DNA of 64,000 nucleotides from Paenarthrobacter sp. Z7-10. GTDB taxonomy: Bacteria > Actinomycetota > Actinomycetes > Actinomycetales > Micrococcaceae. Positions 39,823 through 47,695 of this stretch are shown here, in pieces. The first letter of the stretch is position 1. The number at the start of each line of letters is the position of its first letter. The notes beneath the pieces are model-generated. The model saw only the letters and a list, made by a program, of their open reading frames with translations. It was not told the origin of the DNA and searched no databases. The stretch is from assembly GCF_026932795.1 (NCBI RefSeq), contig NZ_JADPVH010000003.1, positions 61,665 to 125,664 of the forward strand. Direction: 5' to 3'. The translations under genes were made by a program, and so were the position numbers.

Positions 39823-40848
39823 ATGATCAGCTTCAAGAACAAGGTAGTCGTTGTCACCGGTGCCAGTGGCGGGATAGGCCGGGCCAGCGCCATTGGATTT
39901 GGCCGCAGCGGGGCGTCGGTGGCACTGCTGGCCCGCGGCCACGAGGGCCTGGCCGGTGCGGCTGAGGAAATTCGGTCCGCAGGTGGACGCGCACTAACCA
40001 TAGAGGTTGATACCTCGGACCATGCTGCCCTGGACGCCGCCGCCAGCGAAGTCGAAAAGGAACTCGGTCCCATCGATATCTGGGTTAACGTCGCCTTTAC
40101 GTCGGTGTTCGCCCCGTTCACGGAGATCAAGCCCGAGGAATTCAAGCGGGTCACCGAAGTGAGCTATCTGGGCTACGTGTACGGCACCATGATCGCCCTG
40201 GACCGGATGAAGCCCCGCAACCGCGGCACCATTGTGCAGGTGGGCTCGGCCCTGGCCTACCGCGGGATCCCACTGCAGTCGGCCTACTGTGGGGCCAAGC
40301 ACGCCATCCAGGGTTTCAATGAGTCGCTGCGCTGCGAGCTGCTGCACGAGCGCAGCCCGATCCGGAACACCATGGTGCAGATGCCGGCCGTAAACACACC
40401 GCAGTTCGGCTGGGTGCTGTCCCGACTCTCGCATAAGGCTCAGCCGGTGCCACCGATCTACCAGCCGGAGGTCGCAGCCCAAGGTGTGCTGTACGCCGCG
40501 GCACACCCCGAGCGCCGCGAATACTGGGTCGGCAGCAGCACCGCCGGTACTTTGATCGCCAACGCGGTGGCACCGGGATTGTTGGACAGGTATCTGGCCC
40601 GCACTGGCTTTTCATCCCAGCAGACGCCCGAGCTCAAGGATCCGGACCAGCCTGTCAATCTGTGGGAACCGGCGGACCAGGATCGGGACTTTGGCACTCA
40701 TGGAACCTTTGATAACCGTTCCAAAGGCCACAGCGTCCAATTGTGGGCCTCACAGCATCATCCGCTGGTCGGTGCCGCGGCAGCCGTGGTGGCGGCCGGA
40801 ACGCTTAGCCTGGGGGCATCGCTGCTGGGACGGATGGTCCGGCGGTGA
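39823..40848 (+). CDS. SDR-family oxidoreductase with C-terminal hydrophobic tail
   Basis: A 341-residue short-chain dehydrogenase/reductase. The cofactor loop is TGASGGIG (residues 12-19) and the catalytic residues are S142, Y155 and K159 (YCGAK). The usual NNAG is VNVA and the fourth tetrad residue (Asn) is Ser114. After the catalytic domain come about 90 extra residues with NLWEPADQDRDFGTHGTFDNR and a final hydrophobic stretch (about 316-337), which may anchor it to the membrane. AAGGAGGAG precedes the ATG. The C-terminal type is the one I associate with GH15/GMC clusters. Substrate unknown. Confidence 0.9.
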   Translation: MISFKNKVVVVTGASGGIGRASAIGFGRSGASVALLARGHEGLAGAAEEIRSAGGRALTIEVDTSDHAALDAAASEVEKELGPIDIWVNVAFTSVFAPFTEIKPEEFKRVTEVSYLGYVYGTMIALDRMKPRNRGTIVQVGSALAYRGIPLQSAYCGAKHAIQGFNESLRCELLHERSPIRNTMVQMPAVNTPQFGWVLSRLSHKAQPVPPIYQPEVAAQGVLYAAAHPERREYWVGSSTAGTLIANAVAPGLLDRYLARTGFSSQQTPELKDPDQPVNLWEPADQDRDFGTHGTFDNRSKGHSVQLWASQHHPLVGAAAAVVAAGTLSLGASLLGRMVRR

Positions 40849-41228
40849 GGGTGCTGGAGCCCTTCCGCGCCGGCTATGGTCTGTGTCAGCTGGGATATCC
40901 GCAGGAGGTACCGGGTATTGTGCTCGGCCGGCGGTTGGATTCCCGTGCCGCCGCGGTAGTGCGCGTCCTGGGCGCGCGGCACCTGCTGCAGGCGGCGGTG
41001 CTTGGACTGGCTCCCGCGTCCCCGATGCTGCACCGTTGCGGCTCGGTCGTGGACGTCTTGCACTCGGCCAGCATGGTGCTGCTCGCGGTGTTTGATCGAC
41101 GACGACGGTCGGCGGCACTGGCCGATGCCGTCGTCGCCGGCGTGTTTGCAGCGGCCGAACTGCGGGCGGCGCGCCACTACGTGGCCGCGTTCCGCGTGCC
41201 CACCCACCGGAGGCAGGGGATCCGATGA
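40845..41228 (+). CDS. Small membrane-associated protein, unknown function
   Basis: A 127-residue protein starting at GTG that overlaps the SDR stop by four bases, so it is coupled to it. It is rich in alanine, leucine, arginine and valine, with two or three weak hydrophobic segments (ARHLLQAAVLGLAP, VVDVLHSASMVLLAVF, ADAVVAGVFAAAEL) separated by arginine clusters. I do not recognise a named family; proteins of this shape occur after the SDR in similar clusters as I recall. It converges with marR, 19 bp apart. Confidence 0.7.
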   Translation: MRVLEPFRAGYGLCQLGYPQEVPGIVLGRRLDSRAAAVVRVLGARHLLQAAVLGLAPASPMLHRCGSVVDVLHSASMVLLAVFDRRRRSAALADAVVAGVFAAAELRAARHYVAAFRVPTHRRQGIR

Positions 41229-41247
41229 GCGCGCCAAACCTACCGGG

Positions 41248-41799
41248 TCAATCCCCTGCCCGGAGGGCGAACCGCCCGTCATCCGAGCCGGGTTCGTTGG
41301 CAGCCCGAGCAAAGGCGCCCATCGCCGAAGCCAGCGACGAGCGGGTGGCGGCTGGAAGCCTTTCGATTACGGCAGCTATGGCCTCGCGCCGGTGGGACAT
41401 GACCTGGTCCACCAGCCGCCTTCCCTGCTCGCTGAGCAGCAGTTTCAAAAAGCGCCTGTCCTGCGGATCTTCGCGCCGTTCAATCAGGCCGCCGGCGACT
41501 AATCGGTCGCACAGCCGGGTGGCGTTGGAGGGATGCACACCCAAATCCGCGGCGACGGCACCTAGATTTTGCGGACCGCGTGCGGCGATGAGCACCAGGA
41601 CGCGCAGCTGCGGAGAGGTGACGACGTCCTCCACCTCCGCGACGGACTGCGCCACGACGGCGAGCAGCGCGCTGGCGGCATCCAGAACGGCGTTTACCTG
41701 GTCCGGATCCACCGGAGCATCGCTGACCAGTTCTGCACTACCCGCTTGTGGTCCATCGGTTGCGGGAGGATGTAATTCTTCTTTTTTTGCATCAGTCAC
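41248..41799 (-). CDS. MarR-family transcriptional regulator
   Basis: A 183-residue winged-helix regulator. The DNA-binding region is about residues 70-125: LRVLVLIAARGPQNLGAVAADL, HPSNATRLCDRLVAGGLIER and the wing EDPQDRRFLKLLLSEQG. I chose the GTG at 41799: a -10-like GATACT (41812-41807) lies seven bases before it, as at the GH15 gene. An in-frame TTG at 41847 would put coding sequence over the operator. The divergent gap holds a 27-bp inverted repeat that is probably its own operator. It most likely represses the surrounding cluster; the inducer is unknown. Confidence 0.88.
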   Translation of the reverse strand: MTDAKKEELHPPATDGPQAGSAELVSDAPVDPDQVNAVLDAASALLAVVAQSVAEVEDVVTSPQLRVLVLIAARGPQNLGAVAADLGVHPSNATRLCDRLVAGGLIERREDPQDRRFLKLLLSEQGRRLVDQVMSHRREAIAAVIERLPAATRSSLASAMGAFARAANEPGSDDGRFALRAGD

Positions 41800-41821
41800 A
41801 CCATCGAGTATCCGTCTCCCA

Positions 41822-41848
41822 ATTGCGCAAATGCAATGCTTGCGCAAT
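41822..41848. promoter_or_regulatory. MarR operator between marR and the divergent operon
   Basis: ATTGCGCAA (41822-41830) and TTGCGCAAT (41840-41848) are perfect 9-bp inverted arms around a nine-base centre that itself contains TGCA. It covers the upstream part of the marR promoter and lies 59 bp before the 41908 gene. The ATTGCGC arms are identical to those at 37927-37942. Confidence 0.7.
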
Positions 41849-41907
41849 CGCTATTAATTTTCCGGGTTCGTTTTCTGGACCTGGTTCGTCGAAAGGAAGA
41901 ATGCTCC

Positions 41908-42366
41908 ATGAAGAATGCAGCCGCGCCCGACATTGCCATCCATGGCATTGACCGGATGCTCCGCAATGTTGAAACGGGCCGCTTCGAACGATCCCTGGCG
42001 GGCTTGACGGCCATTGGGTCGCTGATCACAGCCGCGGAAATCTTTTTTGAACACGATAGTGCGAGCTTTGGCAATAAATGGATGTATGTCCCGGTGGCAC
42101 TGGGGCCGCTGGGAGCGGCGGCGGGGGTGGCCGGCTTCTTCAGTAAGCGGATGGCCAAGACCGCGCTGCCCTTTGCTTCGGCCGTAATTGTTGCCAACGG
42201 TCTGCAGGGCACCTATCTGCACGCCCGTGGCATCGCGCAAAAGCCCGGCGGATTTTCCAACCTGCGCTACAACATGGAGATGGGCCCGCCGCTGCTGGCA
42301 CCGCTGCTGGTGACGCTGGTGGGTGGCATGGGGTTGCTCGCGGCCGTTCTGAGGAGGGAAAAGTGA
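41908..42366 (+). CDS. Four-span membrane protein, unknown function
   Basis: A 152-residue protein with four hydrophobic segments (about residues 28-46, 56-77, 84-105 and 124-147). A conserved-looking loop, HARGIAQKPGGFSNLRYNMEMGPP, joins the last two. GAAAGGAAGA precedes the ATG at 41908. It is first in the operon with the dehydrogenase subunits and overlaps the next gene by four bases. It might be the membrane partner of the flavoprotein in place of the missing cytochrome, but has no CxxCH or other cofactor motif. I do not recognise the family. Confidence 0.75.
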   Translation: MKNAAAPDIAIHGIDRMLRNVETGRFERSLAGLTAIGSLITAAEIFFEHDSASFGNKWMYVPVALGPLGAAAGVAGFFSKRMAKTALPFASAVIVANGLQGTYLHARGIAQKPGGFSNLRYNMEMGPPLLAPLLVTLVGGMGLLAAVLRREK

Positions 42367-43019
42367 CGGCGCTGCCGCTAGAACCGGAGGCCGGCGGAGG
42401 CCGTTTTCCCGGGTTCGTGGCCACGTCGCAGATCGGCCACTGGGACGATGCGACTTCCGCGGTTGTGATGGCACGGCTCGGATTACCGCCGGACCTGAGG
42501 TTCTTTTCGCCAACCGAGGAGGCGGCGGCTCGTGCCCTGTTCGACCAGCTGCTCTACCAGCGCGAGGACCCCCGGGTGCCAATTGTCAATATGGTGGACG
42601 CGCGGCTGGCCGAAAACCAGACCGACGGCTGGCACTACGACTCGATGGCCACGGACGGCGAAGCCTGGCGCTCCTCGCTGTCGGCGCTGGACGAGGATGC
42701 CTACTCCCGGCACGGCGTCAGCTTCGCCGTCGTTCCCTGGGATGATCAGGAAGCACTCCTTCAGGACGTTCACGACGCCACCCAGTGGCATGAGTTCTCG
42801 GGCGCGCACATCTGGAGCCTGTGGACGCGCTACGCCTGCACTGCCTTCTATTCCCATCCCGCGGCCTGGGACGAAATTGGCTTCGCCGGACCGGCGTTCC
42901 CCCGCGGCTACAAGAATATCGGCGTCAATAAGCGGGAGCCCTTTGAGGTTGCCGACGCCCGGCCGCAGCAGGATCCCTTGCGGTCACCGGGAACCTCCGG
43001 CAACGGCGGGGGGAAATAA
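42363..43019 (+). CDS. Gluconate 2-dehydrogenase subunit 3 (gamma) family protein
   Basis: A 218-residue protein like the small gamma subunit of FAD-dependent gluconate/sugar dehydrogenases. Family features are FFSPTEEAAARALFDQLL, the region VPIVNMVDARLAENQ and the C-terminal TAFYSHPAAWDEIGFAGPAF with PRGYKNIG. Gamma subunits normally chaperone the flavoprotein and carry a Tat signal that exports the complex; here the N-terminus (TALPLEPEAGGGRF) has no twin arginine or hydrophobic stretch, so the complex seems cytoplasmic. GTG start overlaps the upstream stop; the stop overlaps the GMC start by one base. Confidence 0.88.
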   Translation: MTALPLEPEAGGGRFPGFVATSQIGHWDDATSAVVMARLGLPPDLRFFSPTEEAAARALFDQLLYQREDPRVPIVNMVDARLAENQTDGWHYDSMATDGEAWRSSLSALDEDAYSRHGVSFAVVPWDDQEALLQDVHDATQWHEFSGAHIWSLWTRYACTAFYSHPAAWDEIGFAGPAFPRGYKNIGVNKREPFEVADARPQQDPLRSPGTSGNGGGK

Positions 43020-44656
43020 TGGCTTCCGTACGAGACCGCAATGCCTCCGCATGGCTGCTGCCGGCCGGCCCGGGAACAAACCACGGTCTGCGCGACGATA
43101 TGCGCCGTTTCGACGACGACGACGAAGTGGACATCGTGATTATTGGCTGCGGCGCCGGGGGGTCGACCCTGCTGCAGCGGCTGGCCCGCGCCGGCTGGCG
43201 CGCCGTGGCCCTGGACGCCGGCCCGTTCTGGGACCCACTGAAGGACTGGGTCAGCGATGAGGCCGGCTCGCACCACCTGTACTGGACCGAACCTCGGGTG
43301 ATCTCGGGAGCTGATCCGGTCCCGCTGGGTTCCAATAACTCCGGCCGCGGGGTAGGCGGCTCGATGGTGCACTACGCGGGTTACACACCGCGTTTCCACC
43401 CCAGCGACTTCCATACCCTCAGCGCCGACGGTGTTGGCGCGGACTGGCCGATGGAGTATCCGGACCTCGCGCCTTATTACGAAGACATCGAAGGGGAACT
43501 TCCGGTAGCGGGCGAAGACTGGCCCTGGGGGGATCCGCACTCCTACCCGCACCGCCCGCATCCGGTGTCAGGCAACGGTGAGCTTTTCCTGCGCGGTGCC
43601 CGGGCGGCCGGTATCACCGCAAAAGTGGGGCCGGCGGCCATCACGAATGGACGCTTTGGGAACCGGCCGCACTGCATCTACCGGGGCTTCTGCCTGCAGG
43701 GCTGCAAGGTCAATGCCAAAGCATCCCCCCTGATCACGCACATTCCGGATGCCCTGAACAATGGGGCTGAGGTCCGGCCCAACTCGATGGTGACAAGGAT
43801 CGGCATCGACGAAAACACCGGCAAGGCAACCGGCGTACATTATTCCCGCAACGGACTGGAACGATTCCAGCGCGCCCGGATGGTCGCCGTCGCAGGTTAC
43901 AGCATTGAAACGCCGCGGCTGCTGTTGAACTCGGTGTCACAGCGCTTTCCGGACGGGTTGTGCAACGACTTCGACCAGGTGGGCCGCTACCTCATGGTGC
44001 AGGGCGCGCCGCAGACCGGTGGGCGCTTCGATTCCGAGGTGCGGATGTGGAAGGCGCCGCCTCCGGAGGTCAGCTCCGAGGAATTTTACGAAACGGACCC
44101 GAGCAAACCCTACAAACGGGGCTTTTCGATCCAAACTGTGTCACCGCTGCCGATCACTTGGGCTGAGCACGTGACGGCGCAGGGACACTGGGGGAAGGAC
44201 CTGCGGGCGTACATGAGCGACTACGTGCACTGGGCCTGCCTTGGCGCGCTGTGCGAATTCCTGCCGCAGGCCGGGAACCGGGTCACCCTCTCGGATGAAA
44301 AGGACCGGCGCGGCATGCCGGTTGCGCACTTCAGCTATTCGCAAAGCGACAACGACCGCCAACTGATGAAGGCCGCGCAATCCGCGATGGAGAACATTCT
44401 CCGCGGAGCAGGAGCGGATGAAGTCATCACCATTCAGCGGTACGCGCATCTGGTGGGCGGAGCGCGGATGGCTGCGGATGAACAGCACGGCGTCGTCGAT
44501 TCCGACTGCCGGTCCTTTGCGGTGCCCAACCTGCTGATCACAGACGGCAGCGTGCTGCCGACCCAAGGCAGTGCCAATCCGGCGCTGACCATCATGGCTG
44601 TCACTGCCCGTGCCGCGGACAAACTGATCGTCCGTACCCCGACGGGGCCCCGCTGA
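43019..44656 (+). CDS. GMC-family flavoprotein dehydrogenase (gluconate/glucose dehydrogenase alpha-like)
   Basis: A 545-residue GMC oxidoreductase binding FAD through IVIIGCGAGGSTL (residues 39-51). The C-terminal GMC signature is LLITDGSVLPTQGSANPALTIMAVTARAAD, with HLVGGARMA before it. Cysteines 219, 225 and 229 form C-x5-C-x3-C, the spacing of the 3Fe-4S ligands in FAD-dependent glucose dehydrogenase of Burkholderia. Such enzymes oxidise sugars or sugar acids and pass electrons to a cytochrome c subunit, but none is encoded here. It pairs with the gamma-like subunit upstream. No signal peptide. Sugar or gluconate as substrate is inferred. Confidence 0.9.
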   Translation: MASVRDRNASAWLLPAGPGTNHGLRDDMRRFDDDDEVDIVIIGCGAGGSTLLQRLARAGWRAVALDAGPFWDPLKDWVSDEAGSHHLYWTEPRVISGADPVPLGSNNSGRGVGGSMVHYAGYTPRFHPSDFHTLSADGVGADWPMEYPDLAPYYEDIEGELPVAGEDWPWGDPHSYPHRPHPVSGNGELFLRGARAAGITAKVGPAAITNGRFGNRPHCIYRGFCLQGCKVNAKASPLITHIPDALNNGAEVRPNSMVTRIGIDENTGKATGVHYSRNGLERFQRARMVAVAGYSIETPRLLLNSVSQRFPDGLCNDFDQVGRYLMVQGAPQTGGRFDSEVRMWKAPPPEVSSEEFYETDPSKPYKRGFSIQTVSPLPITWAEHVTAQGHWGKDLRAYMSDYVHWACLGALCEFLPQAGNRVTLSDEKDRRGMPVAHFSYSQSDNDRQLMKAAQSAMENILRGAGADEVITIQRYAHLVGGARMAADEQHGVVDSDCRSFAVPNLLITDGSVLPTQGSANPALTIMAVTARAADKLIVRTPTGPR

Positions 44657-44708
44657 CACCGAAGCGTCTGGCCCGGAATACCCGAAAAAATTTGACGATG
44701 GAGGAAAA

Positions 44709-46502
44709 ATGGCAAAGGAACTGGTAGCAGATTACCTGTTGAATCGGTTGCGCGAATGGGACGTGGATCATGTTTTCGCCTTTCCGGGCGACGGCATCAA
44801 CGGCATTATCGCCGCCTTTGGCCGGGCGGACAATCAACCAAAGTTTGTTCAAGCCAGGCACGAGGAAATGGCGGCTTTCGAGGCCGTGGGCTACGCTAAG
44901 TTCACCGGCAAAACCGCTGTTTGCATGGCGACGTCGGGCCCCGGAGCCATCCACCTGCTTAATGGCTTATATGACGCCAAAATGGACCATGTGCCGGTCG
45001 TTGCCATCGTGGGACAGACCGCCCAGAGCGCGATGGGAGGTTCTTACCAGCAGGAGGTTGACCTGCTCACCCTCTTCAAGGACGTAGCCAGTGACTATGT
45101 GCAGATGGTCACTGTCCCGGAGCAGTTGCCCAACGTGCTGGACCGGGCCATCCGGATTGCTACCGCCAACCGCACTGTGACTGCGATCATCATCCCCTCG
45201 GACGTTCAGGAACTTGAATATTCCGCTCCGACGCATGCGTTCAAGATGGTGCCCTCGAGCGTGGGTATTCAATGGCCAACGGTCTCCCCGGATGACGCCG
45301 CAGTCCGGGATGCCGCAGCCCTGCTCAACAGCGGCAAGAAGGTGGCAATGCTGATTGGGCACGGTGCCAGGGGTGCCGCTGCCGAGGTGGAGGAGGTGGC
45401 CGGATTGCTCGGTGCCGGCGTGGCGAAGGCGCTCCTCGGCAAGGACTCGCTGTCGGACGAGCTGCCCTTCGTGACAGGGTCCATCGGGCTGCTCGGCAGC
45501 AGACCCAGCTACGAAATGATGATGGAATGCGACACTCTGCTCACCGTGGGGTCAAGCTTCCCTTATACCCAATTCATGCCGCAGGCCGGGCAGGCCCGCG
45601 CCGTCCAGATCGACCTGGACGCAAAGATGATTGGCATGCGCTACAACTATGAGCTGAACATTGTGGGTGACGCGGCCACCACTCTGCGCGCCCTGATCCC
45701 GCTGCTCCAGCGCAAGGAGGACCGCGGCTGGCAGGAGAAAATCCAGACCAATGTGGCCCGCTGGTGGGAAACCATGAAGGACGAGGCGCTCGTGGAGGCG
45801 AACCCCATCAACCCGCAGCGGCTGTTCCACGAGCTGTCACCCCAGCTGCCGGCAAATGCCATGGTGATGGCGGACTCGGGTTCCTCGGCTGACTGGTACG
45901 CCAGGCAGCTTAAGTTCCGTGGACAAATGCGGGGCTCGCTCTCCGGGAACCTGGCGACGATGGGACCCGGAGTGCCGTACGCGATCGGAGCCAAGTTCGG
46001 CTGCCCGGAACGTCCCTCCATCGCCTTCGTGGGGGATGGAGCCATGCAGATGAACGGCATGGCGGAACTGATCACCATCAAACGCTACTGGCAGGAATGG
46101 GCGGACCCGCGCCTGATTGTGGCAGTGCTCCATAATAACGACCTCAACCAGGTCACCTGGGAGCTGCGGGCGATGGCGGGAAGTCCAAAGTTCGTCGAGT
46201 CCCAGTCCCTGCCGGACGTTGACTACGCCGCCTTTGCGCGCAGTCTGGGCCTGAACGGAGTGGTCGTCACTTCCCCTGATGAGGTGGCGGGCGCTTGGTC
46301 CACCGCGCTGGCCGCGGACCGTCCCACCGTGCTGGATTTCCATGTCGACCCGGACGTCCCGCCGATCCCGCCGCACGCCACCTTCGCCCAGGCTAAGGCC
46401 TCCGCCAAGGCCATGCTCAGCGGCGACCCGGATGCCTGGGGCATCATCAAGGAGGGCGTCAAGACCAAGATGCAGGAATTCCTGCCGCACAAGGAGGGCT
46501 AG
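44709..46502 (+). CDS. Thiamine-diphosphate enzyme, pyruvate oxidase-like
   Basis: A 597-residue ThDP-dependent enzyme closest in layout to pyruvate oxidase (PoxB). The N-terminal domain has the catalytic glutamate in RHEEMAAFEA (E52); the middle domain (about 195-335) is the FAD/DHS-like fold; the C-terminal domain has the ThDP/Mg motif GDGAMQMNG (from residue 442) and the downstream NN of LHNNDLNQVTWE. ATGGAGGAAAA precedes the start. It may decarboxylate pyruvate or another 2-keto acid made by the sugar-oxidising enzymes beside it. It lacks the PoxB membrane-binding tail as far as I can judge. Confidence 0.88.
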   Translation: MAKELVADYLLNRLREWDVDHVFAFPGDGINGIIAAFGRADNQPKFVQARHEEMAAFEAVGYAKFTGKTAVCMATSGPGAIHLLNGLYDAKMDHVPVVAIVGQTAQSAMGGSYQQEVDLLTLFKDVASDYVQMVTVPEQLPNVLDRAIRIATANRTVTAIIIPSDVQELEYSAPTHAFKMVPSSVGIQWPTVSPDDAAVRDAAALLNSGKKVAMLIGHGARGAAAEVEEVAGLLGAGVAKALLGKDSLSDELPFVTGSIGLLGSRPSYEMMMECDTLLTVGSSFPYTQFMPQAGQARAVQIDLDAKMIGMRYNYELNIVGDAATTLRALIPLLQRKEDRGWQEKIQTNVARWWETMKDEALVEANPINPQRLFHELSPQLPANAMVMADSGSSADWYARQLKFRGQMRGSLSGNLATMGPGVPYAIGAKFGCPERPSIAFVGDGAMQMNGMAELITIKRYWQEWADPRLIVAVLHNNDLNQVTWELRAMAGSPKFVESQSLPDVDYAAFARSLGLNGVVVTSPDEVAGAWSTALAADRPTVLDFHVDPDVPPIPPHATFAQAKASAKAMLSGDPDAWGIIKEGVKTKMQEFLPHKEG

Positions 46503-47620
46503 TGTCCGGCGCCGGCGGAGCGGAACCGCTCCTGGAAGATATCGATGTAGAAGTCTACGAGGTGCCTACCGACGCCCCGGAGGCGGACGGAACCTTCGCT
46601 TGGGATTCGACAACCATGGTGCTGGTGCGCATCCGTTCCGCCGGCAAGGAAGGTCTCGGTTGGACGTACGGTCCACCGGGCTGTGCGGACCTGATCCGCT
46701 CCCTGCTGGCACCGGTGCTCAGCGGTCGGGCGGCATTTGATGTTGCCGGATCCGCCGTGGCGATGCTGCAGGCGGTCCGCAATGCCAACCGTCCTGGCGC
46801 TGTAGGATACGCCATTTCCGCTGTGGACTGCGCGCTGTGGGATTTGAAGGCCCGGCTGCTGGGGTTGGCGCTGCACCGGCTGATCGGGACGGTACACCCG
46901 CAGGTGCAAGTCTACGGAAGTGGTGGATTTACCAGCTATTCTGAGCAGCAGCTGCAGGCTCAGCTCTCCGGATGGGCGCATGAGGACCGAATTCCGCGGG
47001 TGAAGATCAAGATTGGGCAGGACCGGGGAACCAACGTGGCCCGGGACGTGGAGCGGATGCGGCAGGCGCGGGACATTATTGGACCGCAGACCGAGCTGTT
47101 CGTCGATGCCAATGGTGCCTATACCGCCAAGCAAGCCATTCGGGTCATGGAGCGCGTGGACGATGTGGGCGTGAGATGGTTTGAGGAGCCGGTCTCCTCC
47201 GATCATTTGGAGGGGATGCGCCAGGTCCGCGAGGGTGTATCGGCGGACGTCGCCGCCGGGGAATATGGAACCGACCTGTTCTACTTCCGGCAGATGTGCC
47301 AGGCGAACGCCGTCGACTGTCTGCAGCTGGACGTCTCCCGCTGCGGTGGAATCAGTCAGTGGCTGCGGATCGCCGCCTTAGCCGCAGCCTTCGGACTGGA
47401 GGTGTCCGGACACTGCGCCCCGCATCTGAGCGTCCACGTGGCCGCAGGGACGGAGAATTTTCGGCACCTGGAATGGTTCCACGATCACGTGCGGATTGAG
47501 CGGATGTTTTTTGACGGCACCCTGGATCCTTCCGGTGGAGCACTGGTGCCGGATCCCGACGCCCCGGGCAATGGGCTGACGCTGCGCAGCGCCGATATTG
47601 AAAAGTACCGGAAGGGTTAG
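46502..47620 (+). CDS. Enolase-superfamily enzyme, mandelate racemase subgroup
   Basis: A 372-residue enolase-superfamily protein. Predicted catalytic residues fit the mandelate-racemase subgroup: KIK with K168/K170, metal ligands D202 (FVDANG), E228 (FEEP) and E254 (AAGEYG), and the His-Asp dyad H304 (SGHCAP) with D277 (LQLDVSRCGG). Members of this subgroup are acid-sugar dehydratases or racemases, which fits a gluconate-type pathway; the exact substrate is unknown. The GTG start shares its first base with the ThDP gene's stop. Confidence 0.87.
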   Translation: MSGAGGAEPLLEDIDVEVYEVPTDAPEADGTFAWDSTTMVLVRIRSAGKEGLGWTYGPPGCADLIRSLLAPVLSGRAAFDVAGSAVAMLQAVRNANRPGAVGYAISAVDCALWDLKARLLGLALHRLIGTVHPQVQVYGSGGFTSYSEQQLQAQLSGWAHEDRIPRVKIKIGQDRGTNVARDVERMRQARDIIGPQTELFVDANGAYTAKQAIRVMERVDDVGVRWFEEPVSSDHLEGMRQVREGVSADVAAGEYGTDLFYFRQMCQANAVDCLQLDVSRCGGISQWLRIAALAAAFGLEVSGHCAPHLSVHVAAGTENFRHLEWFHDHVRIERMFFDGTLDPSGGALVPDPDAPGNGLTLRSADIEKYRKG

Positions 47621-47695
47621 GAGCCCAGTCAGTCCCGGAGCCGGCGCAATCCGGCGTCCACTCCAACAACTCCGCTTCGTGCGAAAGAAGGCATC

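Noticed and set aside
42363..44656. Classic three-subunit membrane gluconate 2-dehydrogenase
   Set aside because: No cytochrome c subunit and no Tat signal are present, so I do not name the genes as that exported complex.
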